From: Streptomyces sp. NBC_00224
GTDB taxonomy: Bacteria > Actinomycetota > Actinomycetes > Streptomycetales > Streptomycetaceae
NCBI RefSeq assembly: GCF_041435195.1
Contig: NZ_CP108106.1
Span: 4,188,501 to 4,252,500 of the forward strand
Direction: 5' to 3'
Length of the DNA stretch: 64,000 nucleotides
The translations under genes were made by a program, and so were the position numbers. Numbering within the stretch: the stretch's first letter is position 1; each line of letters starts with the position of its first letter. The notes beneath the pieces are model-generated. The model was not told where the DNA came from, ran no database searches, and saw only the letters and a program-made list of their open reading frames with translations. Below are positions 26,508 through 33,082 of the stretch, piece after piece.

Positions 26508-26850
26508 CGCGAGGGCCGCCAGGGCCGCCAGGGCCGCCAGGGCCGCCAAGCGTCGTCCCGCGTCCATCGAATCAGGGAACTACCGGAAGAAGATCCGGTT
26601 AATCACAGGTGTGATCTCGGTCATCCGTGCGCTTTCACAGGCGCGGAGCCGGATCCCCCTGTAGCATGAAGGCACACCACTGATCGACCAACTCTGCCTG
26701 ACGCAGAGCTGGCGCGACCGTATGGCGGTCGGAGGCTCTCGCAGTGAGCCCCGGCATCTACCGCAGTTCCGCGCAAGAGGACAGCTCTCGGCAACGCCCG
26801 TACTCACCCGTACCAGGGGCGCGCTACCAGGCGGCAGAAAGGCAAGGGCC
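26508..26850. other. Intergenic region with a tandem repeat and a palindrome
   Basis: Between the antiporter and MFS genes. It begins with five copies of AGGGCCGCC (26512-26556) and contains the 14-base palindrome ATCACAGGTGTGAT at 26602-26615. Further in-frame codons exist upstream of the MFS start but do not look coding. I see no convincing terminator or additional gene. Confidence 0.6.
26512..26556. repeat. Tandem repeat, AGGGCCGCC x5
   Basis: Five exact head-to-tail copies of a nine-base unit starting six bases after the antiporter stop codon. The unit length is a multiple of three, but the array lies outside the coding frame. Confidence 0.9.
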
Positions 26851-28125
26851 GTGGCATCCACGGTCACTTCCGAGCGTCGCCCGGGCTACGGGCAGCTCCT
26901 GCGCACTCCCGGCGCACTCACGTTCCTCCTGCCCGGCTTCGCCGCCCGGCAGCCCTTCGCGATGCTCACCATCAGCATCGTGCTCCTCGTCCAGCACACC
27001 ACCGGCTCGTACGGCAGCGCCGGTGCCGTGGCCGCCGTCACCGGCGTCGCCATGGCCCTCTTCGCGCCCCAGAGCGGCAAGCTCGCCGACCGCTTCGGCC
27101 AGCGTGCCGTCCTGCTGCCCGGCGTCCTCGTGCACTCCGCCTCGGGCTCCGTACTGATCGCGCTGGCGCTGGCCGGCGCCCCCTTGTGGGCGCTCTTCGT
27201 GGCCGCCGTCCCGACCGGCGCCTCGGTGCCGCAGATCGGGCCGATGGTCCGGGCCCGCTGGGCCGCCAAGCTCGACGGCTCGCCCCTGATGTCGACGGCC
27301 GCGGCCTTCGAGTCGGTGACCGACGAGTTCACCTTCGTCATCGGCCCGGTGCTCGCGACCGCGCTGTGCACCGGCGTCCACCCGGCGGCCGGACTGATCA
27401 CCGAAGCCGCGCTGACCCTGGTCGGCGGCCTGTTCTTCGCCTCCCAGCACCGCACCCAGCCGCAGCCCAGCCGCGCCGACGGCCACGCGCGCGTGGAGCA
27501 CGTCTCCGCGCTCTCCATCCCCGGCGTACGGGTCCTGGCCGTGTCCTTCCTCGGCATCGGCGCCGTCTTCGGCGGGATGCAGGTCTCGCTGACCGCGTTC
27601 TCCGAGGAGATCGGCAACCCCGGCGCCAACGGCCTGCTGTACGGGATCTTCGCCGCGGGCAACATGCTGGCGGGCATCGCGTGCGGCGCCATCGCCTGGA
27701 AGTCCGCTCCCCGGACGCGGCTGATCGCCGGATACACCGGCCTGACCCTGGCCGCCTCGGGCCTGTGGGCCATGCACTCCGCGGTGCTGCTCGGCGGCCT
27801 CGGGCTGATCGTCGGCCTCTGCATCGCCCCGGCGCTGATCACCGGCTACACGCTGGTCGAGTCGCTGGTCCCGGCCTCCGCCCGGACCGAGGCCTTCACC
27901 TGGCTGACCGGCGCGGTGGCGCTGGGCCAGGCCGGAGCGGTCACCGTGGCCGGCCGGCTGGCCGACACCCACGGCTCCAGCGCGGGCTTCCTGGTGCCCA
28001 TGGCGGGCACCGCGCTGGCCCTGATCACACTGCTCTCACTGCGCTCGCGACTCGCGCCGCGCTCCTCGGGACGGACCGTCGCCCGTAGTGGCGTCGGTCA
28101 CCGAGTTCCCGTGACGGTGGACTGA
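26851..28125 (+). CDS. MFS transporter
   Basis: Major facilitator of 424 residues with about twelve TM helices. The A-like loop between TM2 and TM3 reads GKLADRFGQR near residue 80, as in MFS drug and sugar exporters. The C-terminal half is shorter and ends with a charged SGRTVARSGVG tail. GTG at 26851 (ASTVTSERRPGYGQLL) was chosen because hydrophobic sequence begins soon after it; the frame stays open upstream to 26722 without credible protein. No adjacent regulator; substrate unknown. Confidence 0.85.
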   Translation: MASTVTSERRPGYGQLLRTPGALTFLLPGFAARQPFAMLTISIVLLVQHTTGSYGSAGAVAAVTGVAMALFAPQSGKLADRFGQRAVLLPGVLVHSASGSVLIALALAGAPLWALFVAAVPTGASVPQIGPMVRARWAAKLDGSPLMSTAAAFESVTDEFTFVIGPVLATALCTGVHPAAGLITEAALTLVGGLFFASQHRTQPQPSRADGHARVEHVSALSIPGVRVLAVSFLGIGAVFGGMQVSLTAFSEEIGNPGANGLLYGIFAAGNMLAGIACGAIAWKSAPRTRLIAGYTGLTLAASGLWAMHSAVLLGGLGLIVGLCIAPALITGYTLVESLVPASARTEAFTWLTGAVALGQAGAVTVAGRLADTHGSSAGFLVPMAGTALALITLLSLRSRLAPRSSGRTVARSGVGHRVPVTVD

Positions 28126-28155
28126 TCCAGCGGAATACGTCACTATGGACCGTCG

Positions 28156-28182
28156 TTAGCACTCATCGAGTGAGAGTGCCAG
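28156..28182. promoter_or_regulatory. CIRCE-like element (HrcA operator candidate)
   Basis: TTAGCACTC at 28156-28164, nine bases, then GAGTGCCAG at 28174-28182. The CIRCE consensus is TTAGCACTC-N9-GAGTGCTAA: the left arm is perfect and the right arm matches seven of nine. It overlaps the first bases of the Shine-Dalgarno AGGAGGAAG (28181-28189) of the zinc-ribbon gene, so HrcA could block transcription, and the hairpin could also hide the ribosome site. Confidence 0.75.
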
Positions 28183-28193
28183 GAGGAAGACAA

Positions 28194-28499
28194 GTGCCGA
28201 CCTACCAGTACCAGTGCACCGAGTGCGGCGAAGGCCTTGAGGCGGTGCAGAAGTTCACCGATGACGCCCTGACCGTCTGCCCGAGCTGCGACGGACGCCT
28301 CAAGAAGGTGTTCTCGGCCGTCGGCATCGTCTTCAAGGGCTCCGGCTTCTACCGCAACGACAGCCGTGGCGCCTCGTCGAGCAGCACGCCCGCGTCCTCG
28401 GCGGCCAAGCCGTCGACGTCGTCGAGCTCCGACTCGAAGCCGGCCCCCTCGACGTCCTCCTCGTCGTCGAGCTCCACCAGCTCGTCGTCGGCCGCCTGA
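28194..28499 (+). CDS. FmdB-type zinc ribbon protein with Ser-rich tail
   Basis: A 101-residue protein. The N-terminal 45 residues are a FmdB/regulatory zinc ribbon: YQYQCTECGEGLEAVQ and VCPSCDGRLKKVFS give the two CxxC knuckles, then GSGFYRND. Residues 53-101 are low-complexity Ser with Thr, Pro, Ala and Lys, probably disordered. GTG start with AGGAGGAAG four bases before. FmdB-like proteins were first noted with formamidase and amide-porin genes, but their role is unsettled. The CIRCE-like element suggests heat-shock control. Confidence 0.88.
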   Translation: MPTYQYQCTECGEGLEAVQKFTDDALTVCPSCDGRLKKVFSAVGIVFKGSGFYRNDSRGASSSSTPASSAAKPSTSSSSDSKPAPSTSSSSSSSTSSSSAA

Positions 28500-28526
28500 C
28501 CCGGCCGTACACCCCGGACACAGCCG

Positions 28527-28553
28527 GACCCCGCCGTCCTCGACGGCGGGGTC
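28527..28553. terminator. Hairpin terminator after the zinc-ribbon gene
   Basis: Twelve-base perfect stem, 28527-28538 with 28542-28553, around a CTC loop, between the zinc-ribbon and MTA phosphorylase genes on the same strand. Confidence 0.8.
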
Positions 28554-28608
28554 TTCGGCATGCCCGCACCCGTATGGGCCGCCGACCGCCCCGGCTAGGG
28601 TGCTGCGC

Positions 28609-29454
28609 ATGACCAACGCGCGCACGACCACCGCAGAGATCGGCGTCATCGGCGGCTCGGGCTTCTACTCGTTCCTGGAGGACGTGACCGAGATCCAGGT
28701 CGACACCCCGTACGGCAGCCCCAGCGACTCCCTGTTCCTGGGCGAGATCGCCGGGCGCCGGGTCGCCTTCCTGCCCCGGCACGGCCGCGGCCACCACCTC
28801 CCGCCGCACCGCATCAACTACCGCGCCAACCTGTGGGCCCTGCGCTCGGTGGGTGTGCGCCAGGTGCTCGGCCCGTGCGCGGTGGGCGGGCTGCGGCCCG
28901 AGTACGGACCGGGCACGCTGCTCGTACCGGACCAGCTGGTGGACCGTACGAAGTCGCGCGTCCAGACGTACTACGACGGCTACCCGCTGCCCGACGGCTC
29001 GGTCCCGAACGTCGTGCACGTGGCGCTGGCCGACCCGTACTGCCCCGAGGGCCGCAAGGTCGCGCTCGCGGCCGCGCGCGGACGGGACTGGGAGCCGGTG
29101 GACGGCGGCACGCTGGTGGTCATAGAGGGCCCGCGCTTCTCCACGCGCGCGGAGTCGCAGTGGCACGCGGCGATGGGCTGGTCAGTGGTGGGTATGACCG
29201 GGCACCCCGAGGCGGTGCTCGCCCGCGAACTGGGGCTCTGCTACACGACGATGACCCTGGTCACCGACCTGGACGCGGGCGCGGAGACCGGCGAGGGCGT
29301 CTCCCACGAGGAGGTGCTGCGGGTCTTCGCGGCCAATGTGGACCGACTCCGCTCGGTGCTCTTCGACGCGGTGGCGGGCCTACCGTCGGGCGACCGCGAC
29401 TGCCTGTGCACGCGGGCGCTGGACGGGTTGGACACGGGGATCCGGCTGCCGTAG
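28609..29454 (+). CDS. mtnP: S-methyl-5'-thioadenosine phosphorylase
   Basis: Purine phosphorylase of 281 residues that cleaves methylthioadenosine (from polyamine or other SAM use) to adenine and methylthioribose-1-phosphate. GVIGGSGFYSF near residue 12 and RHGRGHHLPPHRINYRANLWAL near 59-80 are phosphate- and ribose-site regions. EGPRFSTRAESQ and GMTGHPEAVLARE follow, and VTDLDAG near 230 has the Asp residues that favour 6-aminopurines. The ATG at 28609 matches the family N-terminus. Confidence 0.93.
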   Translation: MTNARTTTAEIGVIGGSGFYSFLEDVTEIQVDTPYGSPSDSLFLGEIAGRRVAFLPRHGRGHHLPPHRINYRANLWALRSVGVRQVLGPCAVGGLRPEYGPGTLLVPDQLVDRTKSRVQTYYDGYPLPDGSVPNVVHVALADPYCPEGRKVALAAARGRDWEPVDGGTLVVIEGPRFSTRAESQWHAAMGWSVVGMTGHPEAVLARELGLCYTTMTLVTDLDAGAETGEGVSHEEVLRVFAANVDRLRSVLFDAVAGLPSGDRDCLCTRALDGLDTGIRLP

Positions 29455-29491
29455 GGCTGGCGTGGGGGGGTGTGGTCCAGGCGCCGAGGTC

Positions 29492-29575
29492 GGGGCGCTG
29501 CGGACGGGGCACTGCGGTCGAGGCGCTGCGGTCGAGACGCCTCATTCGGGGCGCTGCGGTCGGGGTCGCAGCCTC
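29492..29575. repeat. Degenerate 14-base tandem repeat
   Basis: Six consecutive 14-base units based on GGGGCGCTGCGGTC (29492, 29506, 29520, 29534, 29548, 29562). Units 1, 2, 3 and 5 are near-identical; 4 and 6 are diverged. They begin 37 bases after the mtnP stop. Confidence 0.75.
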
Positions 29576-29598
29576 ATTTCCCCTGCCAGGCGGCGGAG

Positions 29599-29676
29599 TT
29601 GTCCACAACCGACGGCCCTCGGCCCCATCTGCCCGGGCGGGTGACGGAGTTTTCCACAACCGGGGAGTAATCCACA
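29599..29676 (+). promoter_or_regulatory. Cluster of three DnaA-box-like motifs
   Basis: TTGTCCACA at 29599-29607, TTTTCCACA at 29650-29658 and TAATCCACA at 29668-29676 lie in the same orientation. TTGTCCACA is the preferred Streptomyces DnaA box, and the others differ at one and two positions. The first two share the longer context CGGAGTT-TCCACAACC with small changes. They sit 71-160 bases upstream of the SAF-domain gene. Confidence 0.55.
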
Positions 29677-29746
29677 GGGCTCGGCGGGAAGTTGGCGGGG
29701 CGGGGATCGTAGGGAGCGTTCGAGCAGCAACCGCTCCTCACGATCG

Positions 29747-30370
29747 GTGGTGACCACCATGTCCTGGTCCTCTCCCCTGCCCTCCTCGGCTCCTTCCCCC
29801 GCCCCCTCTCCCCTGCCTTCCCCGGCCCCCGAGCCGATCGGCGTCCCCGTCTTCCCCCCGCTGCGGGTGCGCGGGAGCCGGCACCGGCTGCGGCGTGCGG
29901 TACGGCGCAGGCGGCGCGCGATGGCGGCCGGGCTGGCGGTGGCGGCGGCCGCGCTCGCGGCGGTGGGCGCCCGGGCCCCGGGGCGTACGGATCCGGGGCC
30001 GGCGGACCCCGGCGCCGTCGCGGCGACGACGGCGGGCGCCCAGCAGCGGAACGCGGCACCCCCGCCCGCCCGCGAGGCCGTCGACGTGGTGTCCGCGCCG
30101 GTCCGGATCGCGGACGCGGAGACCGTGCGGCTGCTGCGGCCCGGCGACCGGGTCGATGTGATCGCGGCGCCCGACTCGCCCTCCGGCGGCGCCGGCGCGG
30201 CGCACCTGGTGACCTCGGGTGCGCGGGTGACCGACGTGCCCCGGCCGCGCGGGCCCTCCTCCGACGAGGGAGCCCTGGTCGTCCTGTCCGTCCCCCGCGC
30301 CACCGCGACGACGCTCGCGGGTGCCGGCGCGACCTCCCGACTGGTGGTGACCTTTGCCGAATCGCACTGA
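29747..30370 (+). CDS. SAF/CpaB-like (RcpC-type) membrane protein
   Basis: A 207-residue protein with a Ser/Pro low-complexity N-terminus (about residues 8-28), an Arg-rich stretch and one TM helix (AMAAGLAVAAAALAAVGA, about 58-75). The extracytoplasmic C-terminal domain includes RLLRPGDRVDVIAAP, the RcpC/CpaB-type beta clip found in Flp-pilus assembly proteins and some flagellar chaperones. No other pilus genes adjoin it. GTG 29747, GTG 29750 and ATG 29759 are all possible starts. Function unknown. Confidence 0.8.
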   Translation: MVTTMSWSSPLPSSAPSPAPSPLPSPAPEPIGVPVFPPLRVRGSRHRLRRAVRRRRRAMAAGLAVAAAALAAVGARAPGRTDPGPADPGAVAATTAGAQQRNAAPPPAREAVDVVSAPVRIADAETVRLLRPGDRVDVIAAPDSPSGGAGAAHLVTSGARVTDVPRPRGPSSDEGALVVLSVPRATATTLAGAGATSRLVVTFAESH

Positions 30371-30483
30371 CTTCCTGTCAAGTCACCTGTTTGCGTACGC
30401 GGATTGGACAGCGCGACCATGCGCTGACGTAGGTTGCGGAACGGTTTGCTCCACCCCCTGCACCTGCGAAGAGAGGCTCACTC

Positions 30484-30966
30484 GTGACCGACGAGAAGAA
30501 GAGCGACGGCCTACTGGTGGGCTTCAAGGCCTTCCTACTGCGCGGCAATGTGATCGACCTGGCCGTCGCGGTGGTCATCGGCGCCGCGTTCACCAGCGTT
30601 GTGAACTCGGTCGTGAAGGGCGTCATCAACCCGCTGGTCGGCGCGTTCGGGACGAAGGATCTGAACAGCTACAGCTCATGCCTGAAGGGTCCCTGCGGGA
30701 TCGACCCCAAGACGGGCGAAGCGGTCTCCGGCATCCCGATCATGTGGGGCCTGGTCCTCAGCGCGGTGCTGAGCTTCCTCATCACGGCGGGCGTCGTGTA
30801 CTTCCTGATGGTCCTGCCGATGGCCAAGTACCTGGCCAAGCGGGCCCAGCGGGACAGGGCCAAGGAAGGCGTCCAGGAGACCCTGGAGGTCAGCGAGCTG
30901 GAGGTACTGAAGGAGATCCGCGACGCCCTGGTCTCCCAGCGCGGCTCGGGGCACAGCGCGCCGTAG
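30484..30966 (+). CDS. mscL: Large-conductance mechanosensitive channel MscL
   Basis: Homopentameric tension-gated safety valve of 160 residues. TM1 with its signature is LLRGNVIDLAVAVVIGAAFTSVVNSVV, residues about 18-44. The periplasmic loop is longer than in E. coli and contains two Cys (SSCLKGPCG). TM2 is LVLSAVLSFLITAGVVYFLMVLPM, and the C-terminal charged helix bundle follows. GTG start with GAGAGG upstream. Protects against hypo-osmotic shock. Confidence 0.95.
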   Translation: MTDEKKSDGLLVGFKAFLLRGNVIDLAVAVVIGAAFTSVVNSVVKGVINPLVGAFGTKDLNSYSSCLKGPCGIDPKTGEAVSGIPIMWGLVLSAVLSFLITAGVVYFLMVLPMAKYLAKRAQRDRAKEGVQETLEVSELEVLKEIRDALVSQRGSGHSAP

Positions 30967-30997
30967 CGCACGGATCCCGGACGGGGCGGGGCCGCCG

Positions 30998-31201
30998 TCA
31001 GATGTGGTGGGGCGGCTTCTCGTCGAGGAAGCGCGCGAGATCGGCCGTGCTGCCGGTGGCGGGGGCCCGCTCACCCCACCCGCGGTCCGTGTCGTCCGAG
31101 GACTGCTGGTCCAGCGGATCGTCGAAGACCAGCGCGGGCCTGGGCTTCTGGTCGGACGCGGGCTTCGCTTCGCGCGGTCCGGGGGCGGGGGCGGTACTCA
31201 T
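30998..31201 (-). CDS. Small conserved Streptomyces protein, last gene of the redox operon
   Basis: A 67-residue hydrophilic protein with a disordered Pro/Ala N-terminus and the motifs PALVFDDPLDQQSSDDTDRGWGER and DLARFLDEKPPHHI at the end. It has no Cys or TM helix. I recall similar C-terminal sequences as conserved hypotheticals in Streptomyces. ATG at 31201 is preceded closely by GGAGG; the frame stays open to 31294 without better evidence. It lies 144 bases after the small membrane protein gene on the same strand. Role unknown. Confidence 0.7.
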   Translation of the reverse strand: MSTAPAPGPREAKPASDQKPRPALVFDDPLDQQSSDDTDRGWGERAPATGSTADLARFLDEKPPHHI

Positions 31202-31345
31202 ACCTCCAGGGTACGGCGAGGCGTCGGCCGACGCGCCGACGCCCGACGTCGCGACGGCTTCGGGGCTCGCCCGCGCCCCCTCCCCCGCCCGCACTCCGTC
31301 CCGCGCCCGCGCTCCCGCCCCCGCTCCCGTCAGCCGTCCTCCCCG

Positions 31346-31741
31346 TCAGCGGTCCTTCGGGTCGAGCAGCCAGAGGCCGAGGACCACGAGGAACGACAGG
31401 CCGAGGAATCCCGTGCCCCACCAGGCGGTTCCGGTGTGGCCCTTCATCCACTCGTCGACGATCACCGACAGCCCCCAGAGCTGGCCGACGACCACGGTGA
31501 TCGCCAGGGCGAGGCGGGCCGTCAGCTTCGAGGACCGCTCCGGCTCCTGCTCGGTGCCCGCGCCCGGGCCGGGGCCGGTGCGGCGGATCCGGGGATCGCC
31601 GTATCCGCTGGTGGCGCGGATCTGGGGGTACCGGTCCCGTACGGGACGGTTGAGACGGGGCTGGGTGCTGCCGGGGGTGTACGGGGGCGGGGCGGGCACC
31701 GTGGCGTCGCCGCTCCCGCCCGGGCCGGTGTCGGCGCTCAT
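31346..31741 (-). CDS. Small membrane protein of the Mo/Rieske operon
   Basis: A 131-residue protein. The N-terminal 70 residues are Pro/Gly-rich and cytoplasmic, followed by two TM helices (LALAITVVVGQLWGLSVIV and GTGFLGLSFLVVLGLWLL) with a short loop, ending in DPKDR. The start ATG overlaps the Rieske stop (31738-31741), so it is co-translated and probably an accessory membrane subunit of the complex. No recognised family. Confidence 0.82.
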   Translation of the reverse strand: MSADTGPGGSGDATVPAPPPYTPGSTQPRLNRPVRDRYPQIRATSGYGDPRIRRTGPGPGAGTEQEPERSSKLTARLALAITVVVGQLWGLSVIVDEWMKGHTGTAWWGTGFLGLSFLVVLGLWLLDPKDR

Positions 31742-32478
31742 GTCCGCTCGCTCCTCTCGGTCTGGGTCCGCGTTCCGGGGCAGCCGATCCGGGCCGCCAT
31801 GTCCGGGCGCTGCTCACCGAACTGCCGGCACATGGCGGCCTTGACGCTCTCGCCGGAGCGGGTGGTGGCCACCGCCCAGACGCTGCCGTCGATCTCCTCC
31901 ACGAGGAGCACCTTCGGCAACGGGCGGGGTGGCGGTCCGGCGGTCACCTCACCGGTGCGGCCGTCGAAGACACCTTCGTGGCAGGGGCAGTACAGCTCGC
32001 CGTCGTTGCCCCGGTCCTCACGCCACAGCACCGCGCAGGCCAGATGCGTACAGACGGCGGAGTAGCCGACGAGGGTGCCGTCCTTGAGGCGGACGCCGAC
32101 CGCCCGGTCGTCCTCGCCGGGGAAGCGGAAGGCGATGGACTCGCCGGGGCGGAGCCGGTCGGCGACGCGCTTGGCCTTGGGGGCGTCCGCGCTGTCCCCG
32201 TGCCGGTGGAGCACTCCTCCGGCGACGGCGACCGCGCCGACGGCGAGCCCGCCGGAGACGGTGGTGACGATCCGCAGGTAGTCGCGGCGGGTGGTGAGCG
32301 AGTCGGCGGCGACGCGGTCGCGCAACGCCTCCTGAGCGGGGTCGGGCCAGGGGGCGGGGCCCGGTCCGTCCTCGCCGGGGGCGCCGGGCCCACCAGTCAC
32401 ACCGGTCCCTCCAGGACCCCCGGGACGCCCGGGACCGCTCGGGTCACCGGCCGCCGGGGGCTGTTCGGTCGTGCTCAT
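31738..32478 (-). CDS. Twin-arginine Rieske [2Fe-2S] protein
   Basis: A 246-residue electron-transfer protein. Residues 1-60 are Pro/Gly-rich, then a Tat-type anchor (TTRRDYLRIVTTVSGGLAVGAVAVAGGV, about 62-89) places the C-terminal Rieske domain outside the membrane. The cluster motifs are CTHLAC and CPCHEGVFDG, which include the Cys/His ligands and the extra Cys pair of the stabilising disulfide, as in bc1-type and arsenite-oxidase Rieske proteins. Overlaps the ferredoxin stop (32475-32478). A Tat Rieske in a molybdoenzyme operon with a cytoplasmic catalytic subunit is unusual. Confidence 0.9.
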   Translation of the reverse strand: MSTTEQPPAAGDPSGPGRPGGPGGTGVTGGPGAPGEDGPGPAPWPDPAQEALRDRVAADSLTTRRDYLRIVTTVSGGLAVGAVAVAGGVLHRHGDSADAPKAKRVADRLRPGESIAFRFPGEDDRAVGVRLKDGTLVGYSAVCTHLACAVLWREDRGNDGELYCPCHEGVFDGRTGEVTAGPPPRPLPKVLLVEEIDGSVWAVATTRSGESVKAAMCRQFGEQRPDMAARIGCPGTRTQTERSERT

Positions 32479-33074
32479 CGGACCGTCCTTCCGTTCACCT
32501 CGACGATCGGGAGGCCGCCGGGGACCGGCCACTGGACCTTGTCCGCGGGGACGACCATCGCCACTCCGGTGGACACGACGACATCGCCGAACGTGAAGGA
32601 GTCGGCGACCTGGACGCCGGGGCGTTCGGCGCGGAGCTCTTCGAGGGTTCCGTAGAAGAGGGCGCCGGTGGGGCAGACCGTGGCGCACATGGGGGCGAGG
32701 CCGTAGGCGGTGCGGTCGTAGCAGAGGTTGCACTTCATCTGCAGCTTCGCCTGGAGGTCGATCTTCGGTACGCCGAAGGGGCAGGCGTTGACGCAGTTGG
32801 CGCAGCCGATGCACCGGGAGGTGTCGGCCTGCTGCACCACGCCGTCGGCGGTCACCAGGATCGCGTCGGCGGGACACACCTCGGCACAGGGGGCGACCGG
32901 GTCCTCGCAGTGCATACAGACCGTGGGAAGGGAGGCGACCGAGTGCCCCTCGTCGGGGTAGTCGAGATGGATCATGGATTTGCCCCGGTGCGAATCGCAC
33001 TCGCGGCAGGCCGAGACACAGGCCTGGCAGCCGATGCACCGCCCGGGGTCGATGAAGATCGTTCTGCCCATCAT
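32475..33074 (-). CDS. Four-cluster ferredoxin subunit (DmsB/HycB type)
   Basis: A 199-residue polyferredoxin. Four Cys motifs are visible: CIGCQACVSAC near residue 14, CMHC...CAEVCP near 53-69, CIGCANCVNACP near 88, and CNLC...CATVCP near 115-135. That is 16 Cys, fitting four [4Fe-4S] clusters. Such subunits carry electrons between the molybdopterin subunit and a membrane cytochrome in DMSO reductase-like and formate dehydrogenase-like enzymes. No Tat signal, so it is cytoplasmic. Starts eight bases after the catalytic-subunit stop. Confidence 0.92.
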   Translation of the reverse strand: MMGRTIFIDPGRCIGCQACVSACRECDSHRGKSMIHLDYPDEGHSVASLPTVCMHCEDPVAPCAEVCPADAILVTADGVVQQADTSRCIGCANCVNACPFGVPKIDLQAKLQMKCNLCYDRTAYGLAPMCATVCPTGALFYGTLEELRAERPGVQVADSFTFGDVVVSTGVAMVVPADKVQWPVPGGLPIVEVNGRTVR

Positions 33075-33082
33075 GGCGGGCG

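Noticed and set aside
26744..27157. GTG-started frame MSPGIYRSSAQED... that could be a leader peptide upstream of the MFS gene
   Set aside because: No good ribosome site, and beyond the first 40 codons it is the +1 shadow of the MFS gene with Ser/Pro/Ala-rich content.
28372..28496. Ser codon-rich tract in the zinc-ribbon gene as a frameshift artefact
   Set aside because: The frame stays open from a good start to a stop followed by a terminator, and Ser-rich tails are plausible in this small protein family.
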